NCBI GenBank assembly: GCA_947383695.1
Contig: OX376642.1
Coordinates: forward strand, 186,001-250,000
Reading direction: 5' to 3'
Length of the DNA: 64,000 bases
Origin: Actinomycetes bacterium
GTDB taxonomy: Bacteria > Actinomycetota > Actinomycetes > Nanopelagicales > Nanopelagicaceae
The first letter of the stretch is position 1; the number at the start of each line of letters is the position of its first letter. Below, piece by piece: positions 18,983-28,972 of the stretch. Both the position numbers and the translations under genes were made by a program. Under the pieces are notes generated by a model, which saw only the letters and a list, made by a program, of their open reading frames with translations, ran no database searches and was not told the origin of the DNA.

Positions 18983-21900
18983 GTGACTGTGAGTAAGCAG
19001 CCATTCAGCCTTGTACGACAAGTACTTCAGGCTTCCCCGCTTACCTTGGATGCGGATCAGCAAGCTGTTGTTGCACACAGAGGTTCACCGATTGTTGTTC
19101 AAGGTGGACCAGGCACAGGAAAGACAACTGTTTTAGTTGAAGCAGCATTAGCGCGCATTCAAGAAGGTCAAAATCCAGATTCAATTTTGCTATTGACTTA
19201 CGGTCGAGAGCGAGCATCAGAGTTACGTGATGCAATCGCGCTTCGCACAACCAAGACGATGTTTGAACCATTGGCGCGAACTTTCCATTCGCTAGCGTTT
19301 TCAATCTTGAAGATGAAGGCAAAGGGCGATCCTGATCCGATTTTGCTCAGCGGGCCAGAACAAGAAAGTTACATTCGGGAATTGCTTAAGGGCGATATCG
19401 AAGATGGCTTTAAGGAGTGGCCAGAGGATTTACACAAAGCGCTAACTACAAATGGTTTTGCCCGCGAACTTCGCGATTTGATTTTGCGTGCATCAGAACG
19501 TGGCATCGATGCAGATGAGTTAGCGGTTCTTGGTAAGCAAGAGGGTGAAAAGTATTGGCAGGCAGCGGCAGCGTTCTGGAAGCGGTATGTGAATTCCATG
19601 GTGATGCGCGAGTTCAGCGCACAAGATGCAAAGTTGCGTATCGATCCATCTGAACTAGTTTCCCGTGCATCCATTCATCTGCGCAATAACCCTGATTTGT
19701 TGGATCAATTGCGTAATCGCTTCACAACAATCATGGTGGATGAGTTTCAGGAAAGTGATCCAGCACAACGCGAACTATTGGCCTTGCTGGCTGGTAACGA
19801 TGTAATCATCTGTGCTGATGCAGATAGCGCAGTTGGTCGTTTCCGCGGTGCAGACCCAGATGGATTAGCAGCAGCGTTAGATCCATACCGTGCAATTGAA
19901 GTTGTACTTTCTAGTGTGTATCGCAGCGCACCAGAGATCTTTGAGGTTGGGCATGAGTATGTCCAAGGATTCCGCGGATCGCCAGTAACCCGCAAGCGCT
20001 CATGTGCCTCAGAAAAGGGCGGTTTTGTTGGGATTCATCGCTTTAGGAGCGGGGCAGAGGAAGCAGCATTTATCGCTCATCAATTCCGCAGTGCCCATCT
20101 TCGTCAAGGAGTTTCTTATAGCGATATGGCGGTGATCCTGCGCTCCCCAGGAGTTCAAGCAGCTGCGTTACGTCGTGCATTTTCACAAGTTGGAATCCCA
20201 GTTGCATCTGAGCTTCAAGCGCTAGCTGGCAATCCTGCAATTGCTCCATTTTTGTTGCTCGCACGTGTTGCAATCGGTGCTCAACCGTTGAACTTAGATA
20301 CCGCAGAGCGTTTGTTAATGAGCGAATTCGGTGGCGCAGATTCAATCTCGTTGCGTCGTATTCGCCGAGCGATGATTACCGCTCGTCCGGATGGTGATGA
20401 GCGTTCAGGCACTCAGCTGTTGTTGGATGCAATCAATGATGGCGAATTATTTATTGAAGGTGCCGACAGTGTTCTTCGTGTTCATGCATTACTAAAAGGC
20501 GCGAAGGCGATTGCACGTAACAAGACAGCCTTAGCCGATGACCTGTTGTGGTTTATTTGGGATAACGCAGTAACAAGTGATGGTCAGAAGTTGTCCGTGG
20601 CTTGGCGCAATCAAGCGCTGCGACCAGGAGTTCGTGGAGCTGCTGCAGATCGTGACTTGGATGCGATGATGCAGTTGTTTGAATCAGCACAACGTTTCTC
20701 TGAGCGCTTTCCTTTGTCAGGACCAGCTGCCTTTATTAACGAGATCGCAACTGAAGATATTGCAGGCGATGTGATTACCGCCAAAGGTGTTCGTCCAGAT
20801 TTCGTAGAGATCCTTACTGTGCACAGTGCAAAAGGTCGTCAGTGGCAGGTTGTTGCAATCGCTGGGTTACAAGAGGGCACCTGGCCTAACTTGAAGCAAC
20901 GTTCATCCTTGTTAGGTGCAGAGCGTTTAGTAGAACGAAAGCGCAACCCAGATATTCCACGTGATCAACTAGATGTCATCGCTGCCAATGGGCTGATGCA
21001 AGATGAACAACGTTTGTTCCATGTGGCGCTAACCCGCGCCCAGCAATCACTTTTCGTGACCGCGGTTCAGCGTGAGGATGAAGAGCCATCACAGTTCTTT
21101 GAGGCTGTTGAAGTTATGGTTAACAAAAGCGATGAGGATGAACATGTATTAACCGATGTTCCTCGTCCAATTACAGCGCCTGCTTTAGTTGCTGAACTTC
21201 GTGCCCAACTTGCTGGACCCAAGGCAAAAGAGGCCGCTGCGTTGTTGAAGGCGATGAGCACCGAGGGAATTTATCTTGCAAACCCTGACAGCTGGATTGG
21301 TTCTGTTCCATTGAGCACTGATGCACCTGTAATTGATCCTGACAAAGAAGTAATTGTTTCGCCATCAGGTGCTGAAAGCTTTGTGGAATGTGGAGTCAAG
21401 TGGTTCCTGCAAAACAATGGTGGCTCAGATGGCGATAGCACCGCACAGGTTTTGGGTTCTGCGATTCATGCCTTTGCTGCAAAGATGGTGCAAGAGCCAG
21501 GCACAACTCGCGAACAGTTAATTGAGAATCTACAAAGCTCATGGAAGTTGATAGATCCTGATAGTGGTTGGGTCAGCGCATCACATCTTGAATCCGCGGT
21601 CACCATGCTTGAAAAGTTTGTTGAGTACCACAAAGAGACAACACGCGAAGTTAAGGGAGCCGAACTTCGCTTTGATGTAAAGCTCGGACGTGCTCGCATT
21701 ATTGGAACAGTAGATCGCCTTGAGGTTGAAGCTGATGGTTCACTATTCATCATTGACTTCAAAACAGGTAACACCGCAATTAGCAAAGAGGATGCCAAGA
21801 AGAATCTGCAACTTGCTAGCTATCAATTGGGTGTTCATGAAGGTGGATTTACCGATGGCGACAAGAGTGCTGGTGCCGAGCTTGTGTACCTCGGAACAAG

Positions 21901-22090
21901 TAGCGCAGGTGCATCAATCCGCCAGCAGTATGCGATTGATCTGGAAGAGACCAAGCAAACTATTGAAACCATTGGCGAGGGCATGGGAGCTGCAACCTTC
22001 TTTGCCACCGTTAATAAGCGCTGTAAAGGCTGCCCAGTAAGGAAATCCTGCCCTGTTCAAAGCGATGGTCGGGCGGTGATTGAGCAATGA
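18983..22090 (+). CDS. adnA: helicase-nuclease subunit AdnA
   Basis: 1035 residues. The UvrD-type motor has Walker A GGPGTGKTT at 41-49, DEFQ in motif II, and TVHSAKGRQWQ in the C-terminal motor half. The RecB-family nuclease domain at about 790-1030 carries GTVDRLE and IIDFKTG metal-binding motifs. Cys803 with Cys1014, Cys1017 and Cys1023 form the C-n-CxxCx5C arrangement of Fe-S nucleases of the AddB/Cas4 type. AdnAB resects DNA double-strand breaks in Actinobacteria. It is followed by adnB with an ATGA overlap, the same order as Rv3202c-Rv3201c. Confidence 0.9.
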   Translation: MTVSKQPFSLVRQVLQASPLTLDADQQAVVAHRGSPIVVQGGPGTGKTTVLVEAALARIQEGQNPDSILLLTYGRERASELRDAIALRTTKTMFEPLARTFHSLAFSILKMKAKGDPDPILLSGPEQESYIRELLKGDIEDGFKEWPEDLHKALTTNGFARELRDLILRASERGIDADELAVLGKQEGEKYWQAAAAFWKRYVNSMVMREFSAQDAKLRIDPSELVSRASIHLRNNPDLLDQLRNRFTTIMVDEFQESDPAQRELLALLAGNDVIICADADSAVGRFRGADPDGLAAALDPYRAIEVVLSSVYRSAPEIFEVGHEYVQGFRGSPVTRKRSCASEKGGFVGIHRFRSGAEEAAFIAHQFRSAHLRQGVSYSDMAVILRSPGVQAAALRRAFSQVGIPVASELQALAGNPAIAPFLLLARVAIGAQPLNLDTAERLLMSEFGGADSISLRRIRRAMITARPDGDERSGTQLLLDAINDGELFIEGADSVLRVHALLKGAKAIARNKTALADDLLWFIWDNAVTSDGQKLSVAWRNQALRPGVRGAAADRDLDAMMQLFESAQRFSERFPLSGPAAFINEIATEDIAGDVITAKGVRPDFVEILTVHSAKGRQWQVVAIAGLQEGTWPNLKQRSSLLGAERLVERKRNPDIPRDQLDVIAANGLMQDEQRLFHVALTRAQQSLFVTAVQREDEEPSQFFEAVEVMVNKSDEDEHVLTDVPRPITAPALVAELRAQLAGPKAKEAAALLKAMSTEGIYLANPDSWIGSVPLSTDAPVIDPDKEVIVSPSGAESFVECGVKWFLQNNGGSDGDSTAQVLGSAIHAFAAKMVQEPGTTREQLIENLQSSWKLIDPDSGWVSASHLESAVTMLEKFVEYHKETTREVKGAELRFDVKLGRARIIGTVDRLEVEADGSLFIIDFKTGNTAISKEDAKKNLQLASYQLGVHEGGFTDGDKSAGAELVYLGTSSAGASIRQQYAIDLEETKQTIETIGEGMGAATFFATVNKRCKGCPVRKSCPVQSDGRAVIEQ

Positions 22091-25000
22091 CGCAAGCTAA
22101 GTACACACCTGAGCAAATTATTGCAAAGCTTCAGGCGCATCCAAAGTTTGGTTCTCAGATCAAACCGATTACTAAGCATCAATCAGCGATCATCAGCAGC
22201 GGTTTAGAACCTGCCGTTGTTATTGCAGGTGCTGGCTCTGGCAAGACAGAAACAATGAGCAACCGTGTTCTGTATTTAGTTGCCAACGGCTTTGCCACAC
22301 CTGATCAAATCTTGGGCCTTACCTTTACCCGTAAAGCAGCTGGTGAACTATCTGTTCGTATCCGTAAGCGTTTGCGTCAATTGTCGCAATTACCAGAGTT
22401 TAAGCACATCACATCAACCAGCACGGCGGTCACTACTTATCATTCTTATGCCGGCAAGTTATTAAGCGAACATGCAATCCGTTACGGAATCGATGCAGAT
22501 GCTGAACCGTTAGGTGAGGCGGCTATTTGGCAGATTGCATCTGATGTGGTGCGCAACTGGTCCGATGATTCTTATCGCAATGACAGCGCGGTCAGTACCG
22601 TAATCAAGGATTTGCTGGGTCTTTCAAAGTTGATGCTTGAACATCAGGTTAAAGCTGCTGACATCGAAGCGATCGGCAACGAGATGCTTGAGAAGTTGCA
22701 GCTGCTTGCTGGAAGCACCAATGAAGATACCCGCGCAGTAGCCCGTGCGATGCGTCAACGCAATTCATTACTGCCGATGGTTGAAGCCTTTATGGAACGT
22801 CGCAAAGCAGCAGGTGAACTGTCCTTTGATGATCAGATGTCACTTGCGGCAGATATTGCGCAGAACTTTGAAGATGTGGGCACATTAGAGCGCGGTAAGT
22901 ACAAGGTCGTATTGCTGGATGAGTATCAAGATACTTCGCAGTCGCAGGTACGCATGTTGTCTGCCTTGTATGGCAGCTTTGTCTCTGAGACCGGCCATCC
23001 AGTTATGGCTGTAGGAGACCCGTCGCAGGCTATTTATACCTGGCGCGGAGCATCTGCCGGCACGATGGCCTCTTTCCATAAGTACTTTCCAAAGGCGGCA
23101 GGACAAACCGGAATCGATCAGTTCTCGCTACCAACAACTTTCCGTAATGACAAGATCATCTTGGCCGCAGCAAACACCATTAGCGCCGAGATTAAAGCTG
23201 CAGGTGGTCAGCAGGTTGTAGAACTTGAAGCACGAAATGGTGCAGGTGACGGTGAACTTGCATACGGAATCTACGAAACCGTTGAAACAGAGTCACAAGC
23301 GATCGCTGAGTACTTCAAGGCTTTGTGGAATCCTGACAGCAATAAATCATTTGCTGTTTTGGTTCGCAAGCGCAGTCAGATCGCCTCCATTGAAAACGCT
23401 TTACGCGAGCAAGGTTTGCCAGTTGAAGTAATCGGTATCGGCGGTTTGATTCATATCCCAGAGGTTGCAGATGTTGTTACCTTGATGAAGATCATCACCG
23501 ATCCAGATGCTGGTTCATCTTTGATGCGTCACTTAACTGGACCTCGAATTAATCTAGGTCCACGTGACATCGCAGCACTTGGTGCATTTAGTCGTGAACG
23601 CGCCAAAGCGATGCATGCAGATTCCAAGAGCTTTATTAAGAAGATCGCTGCAGGTAACCCTGATCAATTAGAAGCAGATGATCAATTTGCAGGGTCCATC
23701 ATCGATGCATTGGATGAGATTGCATCGGCCAAGAAGAGTGGATTTAGTGATCTTGGGTATCAACGCTTGGTCACCTTTGCGCAAGATCTTCGCCGTCTGC
23801 GTTCTCGCGCAGGTGGACAGATCACCGATTTGGTGTCTGAGATTGAAAATTATTTAACCCTGGAATCTGAAATTACTTTGCGCGAAGGAACTCAGACAGG
23901 TCGTCGTCACTTAGATAGATTCTTAGATGAGGCATCAAAGTTTGAACGCAGCGGTGGATCAGTGTCAGCATTCTTAGATTGGCTGGATGTCGCTTCTGAT
24001 GAAGAGGGCGGCCTGAAGGTTGGAGCCCCTGAAGTACGCACAGATGTGGTCCAAATCCTTACAGTTCACATGGCAAAGGGCGCTGAATGGGATGTTGTTG
24101 CAGTGCCAGGTTTATCTGAAGGCACCTTCCCTGGTGTTAACCGCTCTGACCCGGATAACTGGTTAAAGAATGAAAAGCATGTGCCATTTGCACTTCGCGG
24201 AGATGCGCATGAGCTTCCGTACTTTTCGCTGGATGGAATCACTAAAAACAGTGAAGCATCAAAGGCGATCAAGGCTTTTGCAAGCCAATGTGTTGATCAG
24301 ATCAAGATGCGGGAAGAGATGCGTCTTGCCTATGTTGCAGTCACTCGTGCTCGCACACATTTAATCTGCACGACATCCTGGTGGCGCGATGGTGCAAACT
24401 CTGTTTCACCGTCGCAGATCTTCAACTTGATCGCATCTGCGGCATCGACACATGGTGGACGTTTGATTTCAGATGTTGCAGCACCTGATGATGATTCCGA
24501 GAATCCAACTCTTGAAAATCCACTGACTGCGGTGTGGCCACGAGATTACCTAGGCGACAAACGCGCACAGTTTGATGCTGCAATTGAATTAGTCAATGCA
24601 TCTGATGTTCACCCACTTATTGATTCACAAGATCCCGAAGTTAACTCCTGGATCATGGATGCTCATAGCTTGATTACCGAACAACGCAATCGTGCATCAG
24701 ATGTAATTGAAGTTCCACTTCCTTCACGCATGTCCACATCAACCTTGGTTGCTCTCCATGAAAACCCACAAGAGCTTGCACTAAACATTCGTCGCCCAAT
24801 GCCACGTGGCCAAGATCAGTACTCACGTCGTGGAACTGCTTTTCACTTATGGGTTGAACGTCAATTTACCGATGCGGCAACACTGTTTGGTGATGAGTAC
24901 TTGGATTACTTAGATCCACTCGATGATGATTCCAAGTTAGAAGATCTCAAAGCTGCGTGGCTTAAGAGCGAGTTTGCTCATCGCACACCGGCGCGGGTTG

Positions 25001-25302
25001 AAGTTCCCTTTGAAACAACTATTGGTGGGGTGCTTATTCGAGGCCGAATCGACGCTATTTACAGTGATGGAGATGGCTTCCGGGTAGTGGATTGGAAGAC
25101 CGGTTCTAAGCAGTTAGGTAAGTCGGCTCAAGTTCAGTTAGCGATGTATCGCTTGGCGTGGGCAAAACTGTCTGGCTGCGATATCTCCAAGATTTCCGCG
25201 GCATTCCATTATGTTCCAACGGGAGTTACAGATTCACCTGCTGACCTATTAGATGAAGCAGCGCTAATCGCACTCATTACCTCTGTCGAGAACAAGCAGT
25301 AA
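22087..25302 (+). CDS. adnB: helicase-nuclease subunit AdnB
   Basis: 1071 residues. The UvrD-like motor has Walker A AGAGSGKT at 48-55, LTFTRKAAGEL in motif Ia, LLDEYQDTSQSQ in motif II and TVHMAKGAEWDVV. The C-terminal RecB-like nuclease has RGRIDAIY and VVDWKTGSKQ (catalytic Asp and Lys). There is no C-terminal CxxC cluster, unlike its partner. In mycobacteria AdnB is the lead translocating motor. The start overlaps adnA by 4 bp. The convergent phosphatase-family gene ends 7 bp downstream. Confidence 0.9.
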   Translation: MTQAKYTPEQIIAKLQAHPKFGSQIKPITKHQSAIISSGLEPAVVIAGAGSGKTETMSNRVLYLVANGFATPDQILGLTFTRKAAGELSVRIRKRLRQLSQLPEFKHITSTSTAVTTYHSYAGKLLSEHAIRYGIDADAEPLGEAAIWQIASDVVRNWSDDSYRNDSAVSTVIKDLLGLSKLMLEHQVKAADIEAIGNEMLEKLQLLAGSTNEDTRAVARAMRQRNSLLPMVEAFMERRKAAGELSFDDQMSLAADIAQNFEDVGTLERGKYKVVLLDEYQDTSQSQVRMLSALYGSFVSETGHPVMAVGDPSQAIYTWRGASAGTMASFHKYFPKAAGQTGIDQFSLPTTFRNDKIILAAANTISAEIKAAGGQQVVELEARNGAGDGELAYGIYETVETESQAIAEYFKALWNPDSNKSFAVLVRKRSQIASIENALREQGLPVEVIGIGGLIHIPEVADVVTLMKIITDPDAGSSLMRHLTGPRINLGPRDIAALGAFSRERAKAMHADSKSFIKKIAAGNPDQLEADDQFAGSIIDALDEIASAKKSGFSDLGYQRLVTFAQDLRRLRSRAGGQITDLVSEIENYLTLESEITLREGTQTGRRHLDRFLDEASKFERSGGSVSAFLDWLDVASDEEGGLKVGAPEVRTDVVQILTVHMAKGAEWDVVAVPGLSEGTFPGVNRSDPDNWLKNEKHVPFALRGDAHELPYFSLDGITKNSEASKAIKAFASQCVDQIKMREEMRLAYVAVTRARTHLICTTSWWRDGANSVSPSQIFNLIASAASTHGGRLISDVAAPDDDSENPTLENPLTAVWPRDYLGDKRAQFDAAIELVNASDVHPLIDSQDPEVNSWIMDAHSLITEQRNRASDVIEVPLPSRMSTSTLVALHENPQELALNIRRPMPRGQDQYSRRGTAFHLWVERQFTDAATLFGDEYLDYLDPLDDDSKLEDLKAAWLKSEFAHRTPARVEVPFETTIGGVLIRGRIDAIYSDGDGFRVVDWKTGSKQLGKSAQVQLAMYRLAWAKLSGCDISKISAAFHYVPTGVTDSPADLLDEAALIALITSVENKQ

Positions 25303-25309
25303 ACAAGCT

Positions 25310-26149
25310 TTAGAGAATATTGACTCGTACCGGTAGGTGATCGCTAACGCCCGTGACAACAGTTGGCAGAGATTCATATTGATCAGGTTTTAGCGAGTTG
25401 CTGAGAATGTAATCAAATTGAATCTTTGCTCCCCATGAAGGGTAAGAGTTTTGTTCCACCAAAGAATTCCAGTCAGATCGAAAAGCCGGTAAACCTTTTG
25501 GAAGGTTCATATCTCCAATAATTAAAACTTGGGTTCCGTACTGCGCAGATAGTTCAGCAGCCCACTTCTTAATCTTTCGTAGCTGTCGATAATTTACAAA
25601 GGGAACAAATGACAAGTGGGTATTAATCACTGTCCAGCCATTGTCTAAAGTTGCCGCTAGTGCGACGCGTGGTTCATCTGCAACATAGATCATGCGAACT
25701 GATTGCTTACCTTTTTTGTTTTCAGCAGGAATAACCAAAGGCATTCCAACAACAGAGTTTCCTAACTCCAATCGGTCCCAGTGCACAACAGGAATCTTTG
25801 AAACAATTCCAATTCCATAGTTCCCATCTACATTTGATTCGCGGTTGCTTGCACAATTTTCAGCGGTAATTACACGAGGATCTAGTGAATTTAATTTTCT
25901 CCACTTTTCTCCGGGTGCACCAACCATGACGGGTGCAAAACCCCAATGCTGCGTTCTCATCGCATCAGCGACAACGGCGGTTTGAGAAGCTCCACCTGAC
26001 CGCGCTAATTGCTCATCAACCTCTTGAATTCCAATGACATCAGCGCCGATGGCTTCTATCGCCTCACCTAGCTTTTGCTGGTCTGCGGCAAGGTCGTTGG
26101 TAGGGGGAATAGCCATTCCATGCAGGAGATTCCACGAGGTTACGCGCAT
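25310..26149 (-). CDS. endonuclease/exonuclease/phosphatase family protein
   Basis: 279 residues with the EEP fold: SWNLLHG at the start, IGIQEVDEQLARSGG with the metal-binding Glu, VINTHLSFV, IIGDMNLP (the NxD/DxN active site), and a terminal VSDHLPV with the catalytic His. It probably hydrolyses a phosphodiester or phosphomonoester in DNA, lipid or nucleotide; the substrate is not readable. No signal peptide or TM is seen, so it is cytoplasmic. A minus-strand TAGCCT box lies 6 nt before its ATG. It is divergent from nudC by 27 bp. Confidence 0.85.
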   Translation of the reverse strand: MRVTSWNLLHGMAIPPTNDLAADQQKLGEAIEAIGADVIGIQEVDEQLARSGGASQTAVVADAMRTQHWGFAPVMVGAPGEKWRKLNSLDPRVITAENCASNRESNVDGNYGIGIVSKIPVVHWDRLELGNSVVGMPLVIPAENKKGKQSVRMIYVADEPRVALAATLDNGWTVINTHLSFVPFVNYRQLRKIKKWAAELSAQYGTQVLIIGDMNLPKGLPAFRSDWNSLVEQNSYPSWGAKIQFDYILSNSLKPDQYESLPTVVTGVSDHLPVRVNIL

Positions 26150-26155
26150 TGGCTA

Positions 26156-26168
26156 AGGCTAGTAGCGT
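26156..26168. promoter_or_regulatory. divergent -10 boxes between the EEP gene and nudC
   Basis: The 27-bp gap contains TAGCCT on the minus strand (plus AGGCTA 26156-26161), 6 nt from the EEP start. It also contains TAGCGT (26163-26168) on the plus strand, 8 nt from the nudC ATG at 26177. This is another instance of compact facing promoters with no room for leaders. Confidence 0.5.
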
Positions 26169-26176
26169 TCACCCTT

Positions 26177-27160
26177 ATGAGCGCGCGCAATCCAGATTCC
26201 AGTCCCGCCTCGCTCTCGCCTATCAACCGCGAAAGCGAGTTTCGAACAGATGCGGCGAAGTTAGCCTCGCTCTGGACAACCGCTCAGATCATTCACATGG
26301 TCGACAATCGTTTAAGCGCAGCTGATGACTCTTTAACATTTATTGATGCTGCCTCGGTTACCGCCCTTTTAGATGTTTTTGTCGAAGGAGATCGCTTCTT
26401 CTTAGGAATCGGCCGCGATGACAATCAGCCGTACTTTGCGTGGCACACAACATGGATCAATCCACCAGAAGATGATGGAACTGAAGAGTTTGAAAAGCGT
26501 AAGTATGAAGGTTTTAAATCGTTGCGCGAACTTGGTGGCACTTTAGATGCTGACGAGTTAGCCCTTGCGATGCACGCAGTTGGTTTAGCTAACTGGCATA
26601 CAACCCACACACACTGTGCACGATGTGGAGCCCCAACAGTCAGCGATCTTGGTGGCAGCGTTCGTGTGTGTCCAGTTGATGCAACACAACACCATCCACG
26701 TACCGATCCAGCGGTTATTGTTTTAGTTAAAGACAAAGATGATCGAATTCTCTTAGGACATCAACCAATTTGGCCCGACAAGCGTTTCTCGACCTTTGCA
26801 GGATTTGTTGAAACCGGTGAATCATTTGAAGAGTGTGTATCGCGCGAAGTCTTTGAAGAGGCAGGCGTTTATGCATCTGAGATCAAATATCTAACTTCAC
26901 AACCATGGCCATTTCCGGCTTCGATCATGATCGCATTTGAAGCGATTACTCATCGCCCAGAAGAAGCCCGCCCTGATGGAACTGAAATCACTGAAGTACG
27001 CTGGTTTTCTAGGGATGAGATGAAAAAAGCTGTAGCTGCTGAAGATATTTTGTTGCCACCAACAATGTCTGTTGCACGACGCATGATTCAAGCTTGGTAC
27101 ACAGCTGTTGATGGATACACCCGTGATCAACTACGCGGTGGTGAGTCATGGAGACCGTAG
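26177..27160 (+). CDS. nudC: NAD+ diphosphatase NudC
   Basis: 327 residues. A zinc-ribbon segment CARCGAPT...VCPVD has only three of the four usual Cys, as in other actinobacterial NudCs. The Nudix box GFVETGESFEECV...REVFEEAGV follows, then the diagnostic SQPWPFPAS. It hydrolyses NAD(H) to NMN(H) and AMP and can remove NAD caps from RNA. ATG 26177 was chosen over an in-frame start at 26075 because that one lies inside the divergent gene. It overlaps uvrD2 by 13 bp, and the adjacency mirrors Rv3199c-Rv3198c. Confidence 0.93.
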   Translation: MSARNPDSSPASLSPINRESEFRTDAAKLASLWTTAQIIHMVDNRLSAADDSLTFIDAASVTALLDVFVEGDRFFLGIGRDDNQPYFAWHTTWINPPEDDGTEEFEKRKYEGFKSLRELGGTLDADELALAMHAVGLANWHTTHTHCARCGAPTVSDLGGSVRVCPVDATQHHPRTDPAVIVLVKDKDDRILLGHQPIWPDKRFSTFAGFVETGESFEECVSREVFEEAGVYASEIKYLTSQPWPFPASIMIAFEAITHRPEEARPDGTEITEVRWFSRDEMKKAVAAEDILLPPTMSVARRMIQAWYTAVDGYTRDQLRGGESWRP

Positions 27161-28827
27161 GAAACTTACGCGCAGAAGAGATTCTGGAAGCTTTAGATAA
27201 TGAACAACGCGCAGTAGCACTTGCTACTCGTGGTCCCGTTTGTGTAATTGCAGGAGCGGGTACCGGTAAGACCCGCGCAATTACCCACCGCATCGCTTAT
27301 GCAGCAGCGATCGGCACCATGGATCCGCACAAGGTATTAGCGCTGACATTTACCGCGCGTGCTGCTGGAGAAATGCGCACACGTCTTCGCTCTCTGGGCG
27401 TTCCATCAGTTGCCGCCCGCACCATTCACGCAGCAGCGCTGAAGCAGTTGACCTTCTTTTGGCCACAGGTATTTGGTGGTCGCACACCAGATCTGCTGAC
27501 AACCAAGAGTGGATTCCTGACTGAAGCGATCAAACGCGCTCAGTTGCAGGGCGAGCTTTCCATTACCTCACGCGATTTACTGCGCGATATCGCAACTGAG
27601 ATCGAATGGGCCAAGGTTTCACAGATTGCACCATCTGATTACTTAAGTGAATCCCTCAAGCGCACAGTTAAGCCCCGCATTAATCCAGAACAGTTAGCCA
27701 AGGTTTACACCGCATATGAAAGTGTGAAGCACCAAGAACGCGCCATCGATTTTGAAGATGTTTTGTTACTAACGACAGCAATGATTGAAGAAGAGCGCGA
27801 AGTTCGCGAAAGAGTTCAAGATCAATACCGATTCTTCACAGTTGATGAGTACCAGGATATTTCTCCGCTGCAGCAGCGATTAATCAACGCCTGGCTAGGT
27901 TCTAGACAAGAGCTCTGCGTTGTTGGCGATCCAGCACAAACGATTTACTCTTTTGCTGGTGCAACTCCAGTCTTTCTTAACTCCTTCACCCAGCGTTTTC
28001 CAGAGGCAGAGGTTGTCCGCTTAACAACTGGTTACCGCTCAACCCCAGAAATCATCTTTACGGCTAACAGCATTTTGCGAAAAGGTGCGATGGGCAATGA
28101 ACTTGTTGCAATCAACGAACATGGCAGCAAGCCAACAATTACCGCTTACAACGATGAGCAGGCAGAGATCGCCGGAATTGTTCGGGATATTTCACAATTG
28201 ATTTCAGAGGGAACTCCAGCACAAGAGATCGCGGTTTTGGCCCGAACCAATAATCAACTTAATGGTTTAGAGAAAGCGCTTAACTCTGCCGGCCTTCCAT
28301 ACCAAGTTCGAAACACAGAACGTTTCTTTGAACGCAAAGAGGTTCGCGATTTCTTAAAGCAGGTTCGCACCGCATCTGTAATTCCAACTGAAGGTGTTTC
28401 CTGGCTGGATGAACTGCGCACACTTGCTCAACCATTTTTATCTGGGGGAGCGATCGATGGAATCGCAGCGTTACTTCACCTTGCACGTGAATTAGATGCT
28501 GACAGCGGATTTACGCCAAAGAACTTGCGCGCTTACTTACGCGAAGTTGAAGATCGTGTTCAGCAGAACAATCCGCCAACAATGCCTGTAACAACCCTTG
28601 CCACTTTGCACGCAGCAAAGGGTCTTGAGTGGGAACGCGTATTTTTGATGGGCGTAAGTGATGGTGTTCTACCTCTTGAAAACAACAGCACCACAGGTGA
28701 TCAAGCATCTATCGATGAAGAACGACGTTTGTTCTATGTTGGTATCACTCGCGCAAAATCAGATCTTCGCCTGAGCTACCGGGGAAAAGCCTCTCGATTC
28801 CTCGCTGAGGCAGGCCTGGCTAACTAG
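27148..28827 (+). CDS. uvrD2: UvrD2-like superfamily I helicase, short form
   Basis: 559 residues. Walker A IAGAGTGKT is at about 34-42, with LTFTARAAGEM, FTVDEYQDISPLQ, GYRSTPEI, TLHAAKGLEWE and VGITRAKSDL following, so all seven helicase motifs are present. It is a 3'-5' DNA helicase of the UvrD2 type, supported by position between nudC and the whiB7-like gene. Mycobacterial UvrD2 is about 700 residues with an HRDC domain and a tetracysteine motif. This protein ends just after the last motor motif and lacks both. The upstream nudC overlap suggests coupled translation. Confidence 0.88.
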   Translation: METVGNLRAEEILEALDNEQRAVALATRGPVCVIAGAGTGKTRAITHRIAYAAAIGTMDPHKVLALTFTARAAGEMRTRLRSLGVPSVAARTIHAAALKQLTFFWPQVFGGRTPDLLTTKSGFLTEAIKRAQLQGELSITSRDLLRDIATEIEWAKVSQIAPSDYLSESLKRTVKPRINPEQLAKVYTAYESVKHQERAIDFEDVLLLTTAMIEEEREVRERVQDQYRFFTVDEYQDISPLQQRLINAWLGSRQELCVVGDPAQTIYSFAGATPVFLNSFTQRFPEAEVVRLTTGYRSTPEIIFTANSILRKGAMGNELVAINEHGSKPTITAYNDEQAEIAGIVRDISQLISEGTPAQEIAVLARTNNQLNGLEKALNSAGLPYQVRNTERFFERKEVRDFLKQVRTASVIPTEGVSWLDELRTLAQPFLSGGAIDGIAALLHLARELDADSGFTPKNLRAYLREVEDRVQQNNPPTMPVTTLATLHAAKGLEWERVFLMGVSDGVLPLENNSTTGDQASIDEERRLFYVGITRAKSDLRLSYRGKASRFLAEAGLAN

Positions 28828-28881
28828 CCTCACCCCTTACATCAGCGCTGATATAGCTGATTTGCCCTCATTTACGCGGGG

Positions 28882-28922
28882 AATTAATTACCTTGCCAGT
28901 ACCTCAACCCATGCTTTATCCT
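28882..28922 (+). promoter_or_regulatory. whiB7 promoter with AT-rich WhiB7-type box
   Basis: AATTAATTA (28882-28890) lies immediately upstream of a -35 TTGCCA (28893-28898). After an 18-bp spacer comes -10 TATCCT (28917-28922). In mycobacteria and Streptomyces, WhiB7/WblC binds an AT-rich stretch just upstream of the -35 through its AT-hook to activate its own promoter, and this layout is the same. An 8-bp hairpin (CTTCATCC 28928-28935 with GGATGAAG 28945-28952) starts the predicted transcript. Confidence 0.6.
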
Positions 28923-28972
28923 TAAGTCTTCATCCTCATGGCGGGGATGAAGTGAGTCGAAAGGAAACGAAT

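Noticed and set aside
28841-28852. Perfect palindrome ATCAGCGCTGAT after uvrD2
   Set aside because: It is short, lacks a T-run, and does not match the actinobacterial SOS box. It lies upstream of the whiB7 promoter without a supporting second copy.
28862-28972. Upstream extension of the whiB7 leader ORF
   Set aside because: The extension would begin before the -35 element and cross the hairpin. ATG 28973 has a proper Shine-Dalgarno.
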